Shown here one piece after another: positions 7,220 through 16,474 of a DNA stretch of 64,000 bases; positions within the stretch are counted from its first letter, which is position 1; every line of letters begins with the position of its first letter. Made by a program: the position numbers and the translations under genes. Source of the stretch: Dehalococcoidia bacterium UBA1222 (GTDB lineage Bacteria > Chloroflexota > Dehalococcoidia > Dehalococcoidales > UBA1222); assembly GCA_002309415.1 (NCBI GenBank), contig DBXC01000005.1:62771-126770 (forward strand), written 5' to 3'. Below the pieces are notes generated by a model, which was not told the DNA's origin, did no database searches, and worked only from the letters and a program-made list of their open reading frames with translations.

Positions 7220-9349
7220 ATGGGCATCTTAGATAAAATCATGAAACCAAGATCGATTGCGGTTGTCGGTGCTTCCACTAAGGAACACACTATCGGCTCC
7301 GACATCATGAAGCGATTGCTTGAATTCAAATTTACAGGCGATATCTACCCGATCAACCCTAAGGGCGGTATCATCGAAGGCCTGCAGGCTTACACTTCAG
7401 TACTTAGCGTACCCGGCGATATTGATTTAGCTATCATCGCAGTTAATGCAAAATTCCTTCTTGATACCATCGACCAGTGCTATCAGAAAGGCATCAAAGG
7501 TCTTTGTGTCATTACCGCTGGTTTCAAAGAGACCGGTAAAGAGGGTGCTGAATTAGAAAAGGCATTGGTTGCCAAAATCCATCAATATGGTATGCGATGC
7601 GTTGGCCCTAACTGTTTAGGCGTCGTTAATACTCTCCCTGAGATCTCCATGGACGGATGTTTTGCCGAATCCTTACCTGAACGAGGCCACATCGGTTTCG
7701 TTTCACAGTCAGGTGCTTTGGGCGGCGGTATCCTCAACATCCTTAAAGATCTCAACTTAGGTTTCGCCCAGTTCATCTCCATCGGTAACCAGGCAGACGT
7801 CAACGCTGAAACTGCTCTGGAATACTGGGAAGATGACGATGATGTCCATCAGATTCTTCTTTATATGGAATCCATCCAGAATCCTGCCAACTTCCGAAAG
7901 TTAGCCTCCCGAATTTCAAAGAAAAAACCGATCCTGGCCCTCAAGGCCGGTCGTTCTGCAGCCGGTGCAAGTGCTGCTTCATCTCATACTGGTTCTCTGG
8001 CTGGTGCCGACAAGGCTGCTAATGCATTACTTAGCCAGTCCGGTGTCATCCGCGAATACTCTCTGAAGAATCTGTTCGCAACAGCTAAAGTCTTTGCCAA
8101 TTGTCCTATTCCTAGAGGAGATAGGGTCGCTATCATCACCAACTCTGGTGGTCCTGGCATTATGGCTACCGATGCTGTTTGCGAATATGGTATGCAGATT
8201 GCTCAGCTCTCTGATGAGACTAAGGAAAAGCTACGAAGTTTCTTACCTGCAGCCGCATCAGTTAAGAACCCTGTCGATATGATTGCATCTGCTCCTATCG
8301 AACATTATAAGCAGACCTTAGAGACCGTGATTGCCGATGATAACGTCGACATGATCATGGTCATCTATCTGCCGTTCTTGGGTCTCAAAGACATCGATGT
8401 TGCTAAGGCCGTCATGGAAATCAAGGCTCAGCATCCTTACAAGCCCGTTCTCGGCGTCTTCATGACCAAGTCCGTCTTCTTCACTTCACTCAGCGACATG
8501 GACGTCAATATGCCGTTCTTTATGTATGCCGAGGAAGCTGCTGACGGTCTTAACAGATTGAACCAGCAGAGACTTTGGATCGAACGACCCGAAGGTACCA
8601 TCAAGAAATATGATGTCGATTACAACAAGGCCAAAGAGATCATCATTAAATCGATCAACGAAGGCCGTGATCAGCTTACCACTCGTGAATCCATCGATGT
8701 ACTCGATGCTTATGGTATCCGAGTCTGTAAGTCCGGTTTTGCCAAGTCCGAGGATGAAGCTGTTGCTATTGCGGATTCCATTGGTTATCCGGTCGTTATG
8801 AAGATGACTTCCAAGACCACCTCCCATAAGACCGATGTTGGCGGTGTCAGAGTCAATATCCAGTCTGCTGAGAAGTTACGAGCAGAATATCAGGATCTTA
8901 TTGCCAAGTTGACTGAAAAAGGTCTTTTGGAAGGTCTCGAAGGTGTCATCATCCAGGAAATGGTCAAGGGCTCTCGAGAAATGGTCTGTGGTATCGCTAC
9001 CGATCCTCAATATGGTCCTATGATGATGTTTGGTCTGGGCGGTGTTTTCATCGAAGTCATGAAAGACGTGACTTTCAGAATCGCTCCTATCACCGATATC
9101 GATGCCAAGGAAATGATCAGATCAGTCAAAGCCTACAAGCTCCTCGAAGGCGCTCGAGGCACTACTCCTGCTCAGTTGGACCAGATCGAAGAGACTCTGC
9201 TCCGATTGTCTCAGTTGGTAGCTGATTTCAAGTTCATCGATGAATTGGATATTAACCCGTTGCTGATCTCTGAAAAGACCGGCGAAGGTATCGCAGTAGA
9301 CGGCCGTATCAAGGTCCGCATGCAGGAAGCCAAGGAAACTCTCGGATAG
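7220..9349 (+). CDS. acd: ADP-forming acetyl/acyl-CoA synthetase, fused alpha-beta
   Basis: A 709-residue fused ADP-forming acyl-CoA synthetase, which converts acyl-CoA, ADP and phosphate to acid, CoA and ATP. The N-terminal CoA-binding domain (RSIAVVGAS), the ligase domain with the phosphorylated histidine H256 (SSHTGSLAG), and the C-terminal ATP-grasp beta part (GYPVVMKMTSK..., GVIIQEMV, MMFGLGGVFIEV, DINPLL) appear in the standard order. This enzyme conserves energy from acetyl-CoA in archaea and some anaerobic bacteria that lack acetate kinase. It has a monocistronic layout with a structured leader and a strong terminator. Arginine is often coded by CGA, suggesting high expression under this genome's code bias. 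Confidence 0.95.
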   Translation: MGILDKIMKPRSIAVVGASTKEHTIGSDIMKRLLEFKFTGDIYPINPKGGIIEGLQAYTSVLSVPGDIDLAIIAVNAKFLLDTIDQCYQKGIKGLCVITAGFKETGKEGAELEKALVAKIHQYGMRCVGPNCLGVVNTLPEISMDGCFAESLPERGHIGFVSQSGALGGGILNILKDLNLGFAQFISIGNQADVNAETALEYWEDDDDVHQILLYMESIQNPANFRKLASRISKKKPILALKAGRSAAGASAASSHTGSLAGADKAANALLSQSGVIREYSLKNLFATAKVFANCPIPRGDRVAIITNSGGPGIMATDAVCEYGMQIAQLSDETKEKLRSFLPAAASVKNPVDMIASAPIEHYKQTLETVIADDNVDMIMVIYLPFLGLKDIDVAKAVMEIKAQHPYKPVLGVFMTKSVFFTSLSDMDVNMPFFMYAEEAADGLNRLNQQRLWIERPEGTIKKYDVDYNKAKEIIIKSINEGRDQLTTRESIDVLDAYGIRVCKSGFAKSEDEAVAIADSIGYPVVMKMTSKTTSHKTDVGGVRVNIQSAEKLRAEYQDLIAKLTEKGLLEGLEGVIIQEMVKGSREMVCGIATDPQYGPMMMFGLGGVFIEVMKDVTFRIAPITDIDAKEMIRSVKAYKLLEGARGTTPAQLDQIEETLLRLSQLVADFKFIDELDINPLLISEKTGEGIAVDGRIKVRMQEAKETLG

Positions 9350-9379
9350 AGTTCTATAATAATCTTTTAGAATGAAATA

Positions 9380-9399
9380 GGGCGGGATATTTCCCGCCC
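9380..9399 (+). terminator. Terminator after acd
   Basis: An 8-base-pair GGGCGGGA/TCCCGCCC stem with loop TATT followed by TTATTGTTTT. It separates acd from the convergent MFS gene. Confidence 0.85.
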
Positions 9400-9435
9400 T
9401 TATTGTTTTCTGTGAAATAGTTTTCTGTATCGCGA

Positions 9436-10647
9436 TTATGCTGGAATCTCTTTGGGAGCTTTAATGGTCCTGCTGATAACGAATGCTACTGCGTAAAGAA
9501 CGAATGCAGTTATGAAGACGAATCTGTATTCGTTGCCAGAAGACTGAAGAATAATCTCAGACAGGTTGTTGCCGGTAATGCCGGCAATCGCCCAAGCTGA
9601 TAAAGCCAGACCGTGAATCTTCGAGATGTTCTTCATACCGAAATGGGATGAGAGTAATGCGGGCAGTGTGGAGAAACCGCCGCCATAGCCGAGGTTTACG
9701 ATCATCAGCAGCGGGATGATGATGAAGATGAGTTTGAAGGATGCCAATAGCGATACGGCTATACATGAGATGAAGATGATGTGATAGACCGTGATCCTGT
9801 CTTTCATACGATCTGAAATAGTCGAGTATCCGATTCGGCCCAGAGCGTTACAGATTGCAGTTACCGACGGTACTACAGAAATCAGCATACCGATGATTGC
9901 CATCTGTCCGAAGAAGGTATTGAGGATCTGCTTTTCATAAGTGATAAGCATCAGACCGCAATGGATATTTATGTAGAAGATCGTCCAGATCTTTACGAAA
10001 GCATGATTGTTTTCTTTAAGCAGTGCCTTGATATTGAAATTGGACTGTTTGTCATCCTTGACCTCGACCCAGCCCTGAGGCTTCTTGAGCAGCAGATGTC
10101 CTGCGAACATCATGATGAAATAGACGGTTGCCAATACGTAGAACATCATGGAGATACCGAAATTGTTCTGCAGATATTCCATGATAGGTGTTGCAATTGC
10201 TTTAGCCAAACCGAAACCCATGATTGAGATACCGGTAGCCAGACCTTTCTGTTCTGAGAACCACAGCATCAGAGTCTTAACGGGTGTCAGGTAGCCGATG
10301 CCCAAACCGATGCCCATGATACAGCCATAGAACAGGTAAATGAGTATGACAGCGGGTGCGCCTTTGAGGAATTGGATCGTCAGACCGGTTCCGACCATGC
10401 CAACAGTGAAACAGATACAGGCTAAAAGTGAAGATCTGTGGATGTCTTTTTCAACGAGTTTGCCGCCGAAAGCAGCGGACATGCCCAGGAAAAAGATGGC
10501 CAGGGAAAATGCCCAGCCGGTCACAAAGGTACTGGATCCGATTTGATTTGCGATGACTTCTTTGAAAGTGCTCCAGCAGTAGACTGTACCGATGGAACAA
10601 TGAATCAATAATGCCGGTATTGCTGCTCTAACCCATTTGTTTTCCAT
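9436..10647 (-). CDS. MFS transporter, OFA (oxalate/formate antiporter) family
   Basis: A 403-residue protein with about 12 hydrophobic segments. The N-terminal block (IHCSIGTVYCWSTF), the GIGLGIGYLTPV loop and KGLATGISIMGFGLAKA are characteristic of the OFA subfamily, which includes oxalate/formate and other small carboxylate carriers. The substrate cannot be read from sequence; formate, oxalate or a monocarboxylate is likely. No strong ribosome binding site precedes the ATG at 10647. It stands alone between acd (convergent) and the Opp operon on the same strand. Confidence 0.85.
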   Translation of the reverse strand: MENKWVRAAIPALLIHCSIGTVYCWSTFKEVIANQIGSSTFVTGWAFSLAIFFLGMSAAFGGKLVEKDIHRSSLLACICFTVGMVGTGLTIQFLKGAPAVILIYLFYGCIMGIGLGIGYLTPVKTLMLWFSEQKGLATGISIMGFGLAKAIATPIMEYLQNNFGISMMFYVLATVYFIMMFAGHLLLKKPQGWVEVKDDKQSNFNIKALLKENNHAFVKIWTIFYINIHCGLMLITYEKQILNTFFGQMAIIGMLISVVPSVTAICNALGRIGYSTISDRMKDRITVYHIIFISCIAVSLLASFKLIFIIIPLLMIVNLGYGGGFSTLPALLSSHFGMKNISKIHGLALSAWAIAGITGNNLSEIILQSSGNEYRFVFITAFVLYAVAFVISRTIKAPKEIPA

Positions 10648-10813
10648 AGCTGTTGTCAGGAGATCCTTTTCGATATTTTGTTCAGTTTCGGCTTTTAATG
10701 TCGCGATTATACCACATTATGATGATTTGTCCCAACAATCAACTAGATATTGTGTAATCGATTTTTGATCTAATAATGAAAAAATGATCCGGTTGGCTCT
10801 GCACTGATTGAAA

Positions 10814-11605
10814 TCAGTCGTCCAATCCGATGTTTCTGTTGATGGATTCCAATTCGTTCCAGGAATCAACGTAGTCTTTGATGTAAGGTATCTGTGATGA
10901 GAATACTTCTTCTGCAGTACCTTCGGCGACTATCCTGCCTTTATCGATTGCGATCACTCTGTCGCTTACACTTCGAACGATATCGAGATCGTGAGTGACT
11001 AGGACTATACCCATTCCCATGCGTTCTTTACGGGAGAGTATGACTTTAAGAATCTGTGCCTGAACAGATGCGTCCAGCATGGACGTTGGTTCATCCATGA
11101 ATATGTAGTCCGGGTCGAATGTCAGAGCTCTTGCTAATGCAACTCTCTGTATCTCGCCTCCGCTGACCTGCATCGGATACCTGTTCAACAGTTCTTTCTT
11201 GATCTCAAGTTCTGAACAGATCGATTCCAGTTTTTCTTCAAAGGCCTTTCCTGAATATCCTGCCTTGCGTACTGCTTCTCTGAGAGAGTCGCCAAGCGTC
11301 ATTTCGGGATTGAGTGCACCTTCAGGATGCTGGAATACCATCTGTAAGCGTGAGCGGTACTTGGACATCTCTTTGAAGCCTAATTTTGATATATCCTGTC
11401 CGTCGAGGATGATCTTTCCTTTATCTGGGTTTATTGACCTGACAGCGATGCGCGCCAAGGTCGTCTTGCCTGAACCGCTGAATCCTATTATCGACACGAG
11501 TTCACCCTTGGATATGCTTAAGGATACGTCCTCAAGGACTGGCTTGGAACCGCGTCCGATCAGACCCTTACGGAATGTGATGTTTATGTGCTGTAGCTCT
11601 AACAT
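10814..11605 (-). CDS. oppF: Oligopeptide/dipeptide ABC transporter ATPase, OppF/DppF type
   Basis: A 263-residue ABC ATPase: Walker A GFSGSGKTTL at residues 41-50, signature VSGGEIQRVALARAL, Walker B DYIFMDEP, H-loop VTHD. It is the last gene of the five-gene importer operon and overlaps oppD by 7 bases; GAGGTG precedes the ATG. It pairs with OppD to energise import. It lacks the Cys-rich C-terminal extension seen in the neighbouring ATPase. Confidence 0.9.
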   Translation of the reverse strand: MLELQHINITFRKGLIGRGSKPVLEDVSLSISKGELVSIIGFSGSGKTTLARIAVRSINPDKGKIILDGQDISKLGFKEMSKYRSRLQMVFQHPEGALNPEMTLGDSLREAVRKAGYSGKAFEEKLESICSELEIKKELLNRYPMQVSGGEIQRVALARALTFDPDYIFMDEPTSMLDASVQAQILKVILSRKERMGMGIVLVTHDLDIVRSVSDRVIAIDKGRIVAEGTAEEVFSSQIPYIKDYVDSWNELESINRNIGLDD

Positions 11606-12519
11606 TTACAGCACCTCACCAAATGGTTTTCTGAGACTTGTTTCATATCATGCAGGTCTTTGCATTCATCACATCTATGTTCGCATCTGTTGTAGAAATC
11701 ACAGCCTGTTGCTGCCTTTTCAACAGAACCTGCAATAGGGATCATTCCGTTACAGGGCATGGCACCCCAGAGGGCTTTGGTGTAGGGGTGTTTGGGATCT
11801 CTCATTACTTCTTCTGTTGGACCGTCTTCAAGAATCCTTCCGGAATACATCACAACGGTCCTCTCACAGATTTTTGCGGCGTTGTAATCGTGGGTGATCA
11901 TGATCAATGTCTTTCCGTTAGTCTGTCTGTTCAGGGTCTTAAGGACATCGATCTTTGAGGCGGGATCCAAACCTTTTGTTGGTTCGTCCGCGATGAGTAC
12001 CGCAGGCTTGAGGGACATGCCCATGCATATGACGGTCCTCTCGCACATTCCTCCGGAAAGTCTGTGAGGATAGGTCTCATATATGTTTTGAGGGTCTTCG
12101 AATCCAATATTGCCCAGGGATTCCACTACTTTCTCTTTCCATTCCTGCTTAGGAACTCCATGGACATCATAGACTTCGCCGATCTGTTTACCGATCTTGA
12201 TCACGGGATCGAGGGACACTGTGGGGCTCTGAGGAATCAAAGCTACCTCTTGGCCTCTCATTGCAAGCAGTTCTCGTTCGCTCATTGAACGAACATCGGC
12301 ACCTTTTATGAAGATGTTTCCTGTTGTTTCTGAGATTCCGTCTAACAGGCGAAGAATGGAATGACCCAATACTGACTTACCGCACCCTGATTCACCGATG
12401 ACGGCGACGTGTTCTCCTTCTGATATGTTCAGGCATACTTCATCTAATGCCCTGAACTTGCCCTCGGCTGTCGGGAACTCGACTGTAAGATTCCTGATGG
12501 AGATGATAGGATCACTCAT
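11599..12519 (-). CDS. oppD: Oligopeptide/dipeptide ABC transporter ATPase, OppD/DppD type
   Basis: A 306-residue ABC ATPase with Walker A GESGCGKS (42-49), signature LSGGMCERTVICMG, Walker B AVLIADEPTKGLD, H-loop ITHD and the oligopeptide-specific C-terminal domain (HPYTKALWGAMP). The C terminus has a cysteine-rich tail (CDFYNRCEHRCDEC...CCKC), a common but here rather dense feature of OppD proteins. The signature helix has CE where GQ/RQ is usual (GGMCERT), which is atypical. GAGGAGG precedes the ATG; it overlaps the oppC end by 8 bases. Confidence 0.9.
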   Translation of the reverse strand: MSDPIISIRNLTVEFPTAEGKFRALDEVCLNISEGEHVAVIGESGCGKSVLGHSILRLLDGISETTGNIFIKGADVRSMSERELLAMRGQEVALIPQSPTVSLDPVIKIGKQIGEVYDVHGVPKQEWKEKVVESLGNIGFEDPQNIYETYPHRLSGGMCERTVICMGMSLKPAVLIADEPTKGLDPASKIDVLKTLNRQTNGKTLIMITHDYNAAKICERTVVMYSGRILEDGPTEEVMRDPKHPYTKALWGAMPCNGMIPIAGSVEKAATGCDFYNRCEHRCDECKDLHDMKQVSENHLVRCCKC

Positions 12520-13348
12520 CCCAGACGTTCCTCCTCATCTTCTTTTTCATACCAATCAGGAAAAAGCCAGCAGTGATAAGTGAGATCATGATGCCAGGAG
12601 CTACATACCACCACCACAGGTTGAGTACGAAGCCACCTTTGTTGAAGGCTGCAGTTATCATACCGCCCCAGCTGATCTCGAAGGGATCTCCGAGACCCAG
12701 GAATGCCAATCCCGCCTCTGCCATCATTGCAGACGCAACAGAGAGGCACCATCTGGCGACAAATATTTCTTTCACGTTGGAGAGTACGTGTCTGAACAGG
12801 ATGTAAGATTCCCTGAACCCCATCATCCTAGCTGATTCTATGAAAGACATCTCTTTGACCTGGACGGTACGGCTGTAGACTAGTCTGGCTGTACCGCACC
12901 ACCAGAGCATCGCCACGACGAGGATCACGTTCCACACGCTTGGCCCCAGATATGTGGCGATTATGATCATCAATGGCAGCCCCGGTATGAGGATGAAGAT
13001 GTCTGTTATGCCCATGAGGATATTCTCTGCGATACCTCCGCGGTATCCTGCCCAGATCCCGACAGTGAATCCTATCAGGACTACGACTGTTGCGGCGACT
13101 ATGCCGATGGGGAGAGATACTCTTGAAGCGCAGAGAAGCTGTGAAAAGATATCTCTTCCAAGATTATCAGTGCCAAGAAGATGTTCGGCACTGGGTCTCA
13201 GGAACGGTTTGAAATCCATTGCGTGCGGATCGTATGGTGCAACGTAAGGGGCTATCAATGCCAAAATGCAGAATAAGAAGACTATGATAAGACCGATCTT
13301 AGTCGAGACTGGGAGTTTGGCTATAAAGTTTTTGATGCTGCTCATCAT
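12512..13348 (-). CDS. oppC: ABC transporter permease, OppC/DppC type
   Basis: A 278-residue inner-membrane permease with about six membrane segments. The HLLGTDNLGRDIFSQLL block after the first helix and the EAA-type loop (ESARMMGFRESYILFRHVLSN) are diagnostic for the OppC subfamily. The frame is open further upstream, but the ATG at 13348 overlaps the oppB stop as ATGA, indicating translational coupling; an immediately following second ATG is also possible. Confidence 0.9.
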   Translation of the reverse strand: MMSSIKNFIAKLPVSTKIGLIIVFLFCILALIAPYVAPYDPHAMDFKPFLRPSAEHLLGTDNLGRDIFSQLLCASRVSLPIGIVAATVVVLIGFTVGIWAGYRGGIAENILMGITDIFILIPGLPLMIIIATYLGPSVWNVILVVAMLWWCGTARLVYSRTVQVKEMSFIESARMMGFRESYILFRHVLSNVKEIFVARWCLSVASAMMAEAGLAFLGLGDPFEISWGGMITAAFNKGGFVLNLWWWYVAPGIMISLITAGFFLIGMKKKMRRNVWDE

Positions 13349-14355
13349 TTTACTTTCGTCCCCTCGACCGAATCTCCGACTCTCGGGTCTACGACACCAT
13401 ACATGAATTCTGCGAACATGTTGGTGAACAGCACCCAAGCGACAATGATAATGAATGTGCCTTGGATCACAGGATAATCCTGTGTTGAGATTCCGTAATA
13501 TACCAGAGTTCCCATGCCTTGCAGGGAGAAGATGATCTCTATCATCAAAGCTCCGGATATCATGAAGCCTATATTCATAATAAGCATGCTTAGGAATGAC
13601 GGCATTATGTTCCTGATGATGTGGGAACGGCGTATCTGGGAATCAGACATGCCCTTTGACCGTGCCACCATGATGTATGCTTCATCGGATATCTGGATGA
13701 CGGTATTCCTGAGGACAAGGAATTTGCCTAGGAATATCGTGAAGGACAGGACGGATATTGGAAGGATCATGTGGTAGAAGATATCTACGATATTCTCTAT
13801 ACCTGTGTATCTTCCTGACGATATGTGCGAAATAGGGAAGAGTCCCAAAGACATGCCGAATATAAGGATCGCCACCATCGCTATGAAGAACGTAGGAACT
13901 GTTTCAGTGTAGATGGATAGACTGACCAGTATCTTATCAAGGGTACAGCCACGTCTGGTTCCGCAGTAAACGGCAGAGAAGATCGATGCCACTGAACCGA
14001 TGAGGATCGATGGAAGCGTCAGAAGCAAAGTCCAGCCGATCCTGCCGGAGATGAGATCGCTGACGGGCATAGCGCGGGTAATCGAATAGCCGAAATTGAA
14101 AGTGAAGATAGACTTTAGGAAAGCAATGTATTGTTCCCAGATCGGGCGGTCGAGTTTGTAATAAGCTAACAGTCCCTCACGGGCATCTTCGCTCAAACTG
14201 AGTGCGCCCTCGCCGAGGAGGTTATCGACCGGGTCTCCAGGCATGACTCGGGGCAGGATGAAGACCAAAGTAAGCACGATGAAACCGACGATGAGGAATC
14301 TGAGAATCCTCATCAGGAACCATTTGGTCCTAGGCTTCATCGTGCTGAATATCAT
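13345..14355 (-). CDS. oppB: ABC transporter permease, OppB/DppB type
   Basis: A 336-residue permease. The N terminus (hydrophobic helix, then PRVMPGDPVDNLLG) and the cytoplasmic loop (YIMVARSKGMSDSQIRRSHIIRNIMPSFLS) are typical of OppB/DppB. It starts 12 bases after the binding-protein gene with no obvious ribosome binding site, so ATG at 14355 or at 14340 are both possible. It ends in an ATGA overlap with oppC. Confidence 0.9.
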   Translation of the reverse strand: MIFSTMKPRTKWFLMRILRFLIVGFIVLTLVFILPRVMPGDPVDNLLGEGALSLSEDAREGLLAYYKLDRPIWEQYIAFLKSIFTFNFGYSITRAMPVSDLISGRIGWTLLLTLPSILIGSVASIFSAVYCGTRRGCTLDKILVSLSIYTETVPTFFIAMVAILIFGMSLGLFPISHISSGRYTGIENIVDIFYHMILPISVLSFTIFLGKFLVLRNTVIQISDEAYIMVARSKGMSDSQIRRSHIIRNIMPSFLSMLIMNIGFMISGALMIEIIFSLQGMGTLVYYGISTQDYPVIQGTFIIIVAWVLFTNMFAEFMYGVVDPRVGDSVEGTKVK

Positions 14356-14367
14356 TTGACTTTTAAA

Positions 14368-16032
14368 CTATTTGAAACATACATTCATCAAGGTGTCGTG
14401 GCAGATCGTGTATGCGAACTGCGAATCCACATAGACGCCAGTGATATCGGAGCCGTATGCGGTGATGATCTCCTGATCATAGAAGGGGATCAGCGGCATA
14501 TTGGCGGCGTACCAGTCCTGGAGGTCAGCGGCTGCCTTCTTCATCTTGTCGGCAGTACCGGCAGCTTTCAGGTTGTCCAGTACTCGGTTGAAGTCAGGAG
14601 TGTCGATCTGACAGTCTTTCAGACCGCCGTTGACGGAGACGACAGTGGTGCCGTAGTTGCAGTAGGTATAGGTACCGAGATGTGAGCATCCGGTGAGTAC
14701 CATGTCGTAAAGACGGATTCCGTTGTCATCGACCTGTCGTTTCCAAGCAGCCCAAGCGGTGGGAACAGCTTCGAGCTGGAGGTCGATACCTGCCTTATTG
14801 AAGGAGGTCTTTATGATCTCTGCCCTGTCTGCATTGGAAGCGTTGAATCCGAGAACCGGCAGCCACTTCTCGCCGGCAGGAGTCTCAAGATATCCATCGT
14901 TGTCGATATCCTTGTATCCAAGGGCCTCGAGGCTGCTCTTGGCCTTAGCGGGATCGTAGGTCAGTTTTCCGTTGTCCTTGTAGTAAAGCATGCTCTGGGG
15001 GATGAGGCTCTTTCCTGGGGTCTTACCGTTGCCGCCGAGGACGAGTTCTACCAGTTTTTCATAATCTACTGCGTAGGAGAGTGCAACTCGGAGGTCAGGG
15101 TTGGTCCAGGGATCCTTCATACAGTTGAAGCCAATACCGTAGATAGCTGCGCTGTCAGCCTTGCCCAGTGTAACATTGGCAGCGTCCTTGAGGGACTCTG
15201 CTGCAGTTGCGGAAAGACCGCTGCCCCAGGCCAGACACAGATCGATGTCATTATTCTTAAGAGCAAGAGCCATGACATTGGCATCACTGTAGTATCTGAT
15301 GGTGAGTTTCTTTGCTTTTACGTTTCCGAGGTAATAATCTTCGTTTCTCTCGAGAGTCATAGTTCTGCTGGTGGTATCAAGGCTCTTTACGACGAAAGGA
15401 CCGGTACCGATTGCAGCATCGAGCTCAGAGGAAGGATTACCGTAAGTCATAGGATCATCTACTTTCTCGTAGATGTGCTTGGGGAAGATAGAAAGACCTG
15501 CTCTCATGTTAAGCAAGAGGTTGGAATAAGGACCGTTCATCTCGATGGTGACGGTTTCTTGTCCCTTTTCGTTCTTACCCTTGTAGTATGCCTTGTAGTT
15601 GGGATCAGTAGATGTCTTGAGGTCATTGAGGAATGCGGCATCGTTCATGCTCCAAGGCTTCTTTTCTAGTGTGTAGTCGATGGTGAAGATAACGTCATCG
15701 GCAGTGAATGCCACGCCGTCGTGCCATTTAACATTATCTCTGATGACGAAGGTCCAAACGCTGGCATCTTCGTTTGTTGTCCAGCTCTCTGCGAGAAGGC
15801 CAACATATTCTCCTTTGTCATTTACGCAGACGAGATTCTCGTGGTAGACATTGGCACCATGAAGATAATATGTTCCCATATCACCGAGACCGAAAGTCTC
15901 GCCGCCGGAGGCCATGACCATACCGGCCACGATCTCATCGTCGGTCTTCTTGGCTTTGCCGTTACAGCCGCTGCAGGCGACTAAAGACACGACCATGATG
16001 GCAGCAAGGAGTATTGCTAAGTTTTTTTTCAC
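14368..16032 (-). CDS. ABC transporter substrate-binding lipoprotein, family 5
   Basis: A 554-residue extracellular solute-binding protein of the OppA/DppA/NikA family. It has a lipoprotein signal (VVSLVAC, cysteine at 20), the family ENLVCVNDKGEYVGLLAESW and WTFVIRDNVKWHDGVAFTADDVIFT blocks and GTGPFVVKS. It starts with GTG behind AAGGGAG. Family 5 proteins bind peptides, nickel chelates, opines or sugars; the ligand cannot be assigned here. It is the first gene of the operon SBP-oppB-oppC-oppD-oppF. Confidence 0.9.
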   Translation of the reverse strand: MKKNLAILLAAIMVVSLVACSGCNGKAKKTDDEIVAGMVMASGGETFGLGDMGTYYLHGANVYHENLVCVNDKGEYVGLLAESWTTNEDASVWTFVIRDNVKWHDGVAFTADDVIFTIDYTLEKKPWSMNDAAFLNDLKTSTDPNYKAYYKGKNEKGQETVTIEMNGPYSNLLLNMRAGLSIFPKHIYEKVDDPMTYGNPSSELDAAIGTGPFVVKSLDTTSRTMTLERNEDYYLGNVKAKKLTIRYYSDANVMALALKNNDIDLCLAWGSGLSATAAESLKDAANVTLGKADSAAIYGIGFNCMKDPWTNPDLRVALSYAVDYEKLVELVLGGNGKTPGKSLIPQSMLYYKDNGKLTYDPAKAKSSLEALGYKDIDNDGYLETPAGEKWLPVLGFNASNADRAEIIKTSFNKAGIDLQLEAVPTAWAAWKRQVDDNGIRLYDMVLTGCSHLGTYTYCNYGTTVVSVNGGLKDCQIDTPDFNRVLDNLKAAGTADKMKKAAADLQDWYAANMPLIPFYDQEIITAYGSDITGVYVDSQFAYTICHDTLMNVCFK

Positions 16033-16065
16033 TTGAAAAACTCCCTTCTTAAACGAATCGCAGCC

Positions 16066-16105
16066 ATTTTACATGCCTAAAAAATGTACAGTAAGCCCCT
16101 AGGGG
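16066..16105 (-). promoter_or_regulatory. Putative promoter and palindrome of the Opp operon
   Basis: On the minus strand TTACTG and TAAAAT are separated by 17 bases (16089-16094 and 16066-16071). A perfect 10-base palindrome CCCCTAGGGG lies immediately upstream at 16096-16105 and could be a regulator site. The hexamers are only moderate matches. Confidence 0.35.
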
Positions 16106-16142
16106 GGATTGATAAATTCGTGTCCAGTTTCCGTCATTTTTT

Positions 16143-16346
16143 TTGACTGCATCAGCGGATTACAGACCCGAAGAACATGCAAAGGTGGAACATATCGTTG
16201 CCCACAGGATCGCTGCCGTGAATACGACATTCATGCTGCTTGGACTGTTTGGGAACATCTCACCTTCGGTGGCAGCGGTTCTGCATAATGCGTCGACAGT
16301 TGCGTCTTGCGTGAAAGCGACGAAGCCGGTGTTGGATAAGTCTTAG
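16143..16346 (+). pseudogene. Remnant: C terminus of a heavy-metal P-type ATPase
   Basis: This frame encodes about 65 residues that match the last membrane region of metal-transporting P1B ATPases (NTTFMLLGLFGNISPSVAAVLHNASTV...). The whole catalytic part, including the DKTGT phosphorylation site, is missing, and no ribosome binding site precedes it. It is best read as a decayed fragment. It lies beside the GC-rich channel gene, suggesting an ion-transport segment acquired and partly lost. Confidence 0.6.
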
Positions 16347-16351
16347 GGAAC

Positions 16352-16403
16352 GGCTGTTAGTTGAACGACCCTCAAAAAAAAGTATCGTTCAACTCAACCA
16401 GCC
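16352..16403. repeat. Inverted repeat with A-rich loop
   Basis: AGTTGAACGA (16359-16368) pairs perfectly with TCGTTCAACT (16385-16394), flanked by GGCTG/CAGCC (16352-16356 with 16399-16403). The loop contains eight A residues. It may be a transcription terminator or the end of a former mobile segment; it separates the ATPase remnant from the channel gene. Confidence 0.5.
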
Positions 16404-16474
16404 CGTATTAGTAAAAGGCTAACATCACATAATAATGGTTAGCATAATATATAAAATACATTCCTCAAAAAAGC

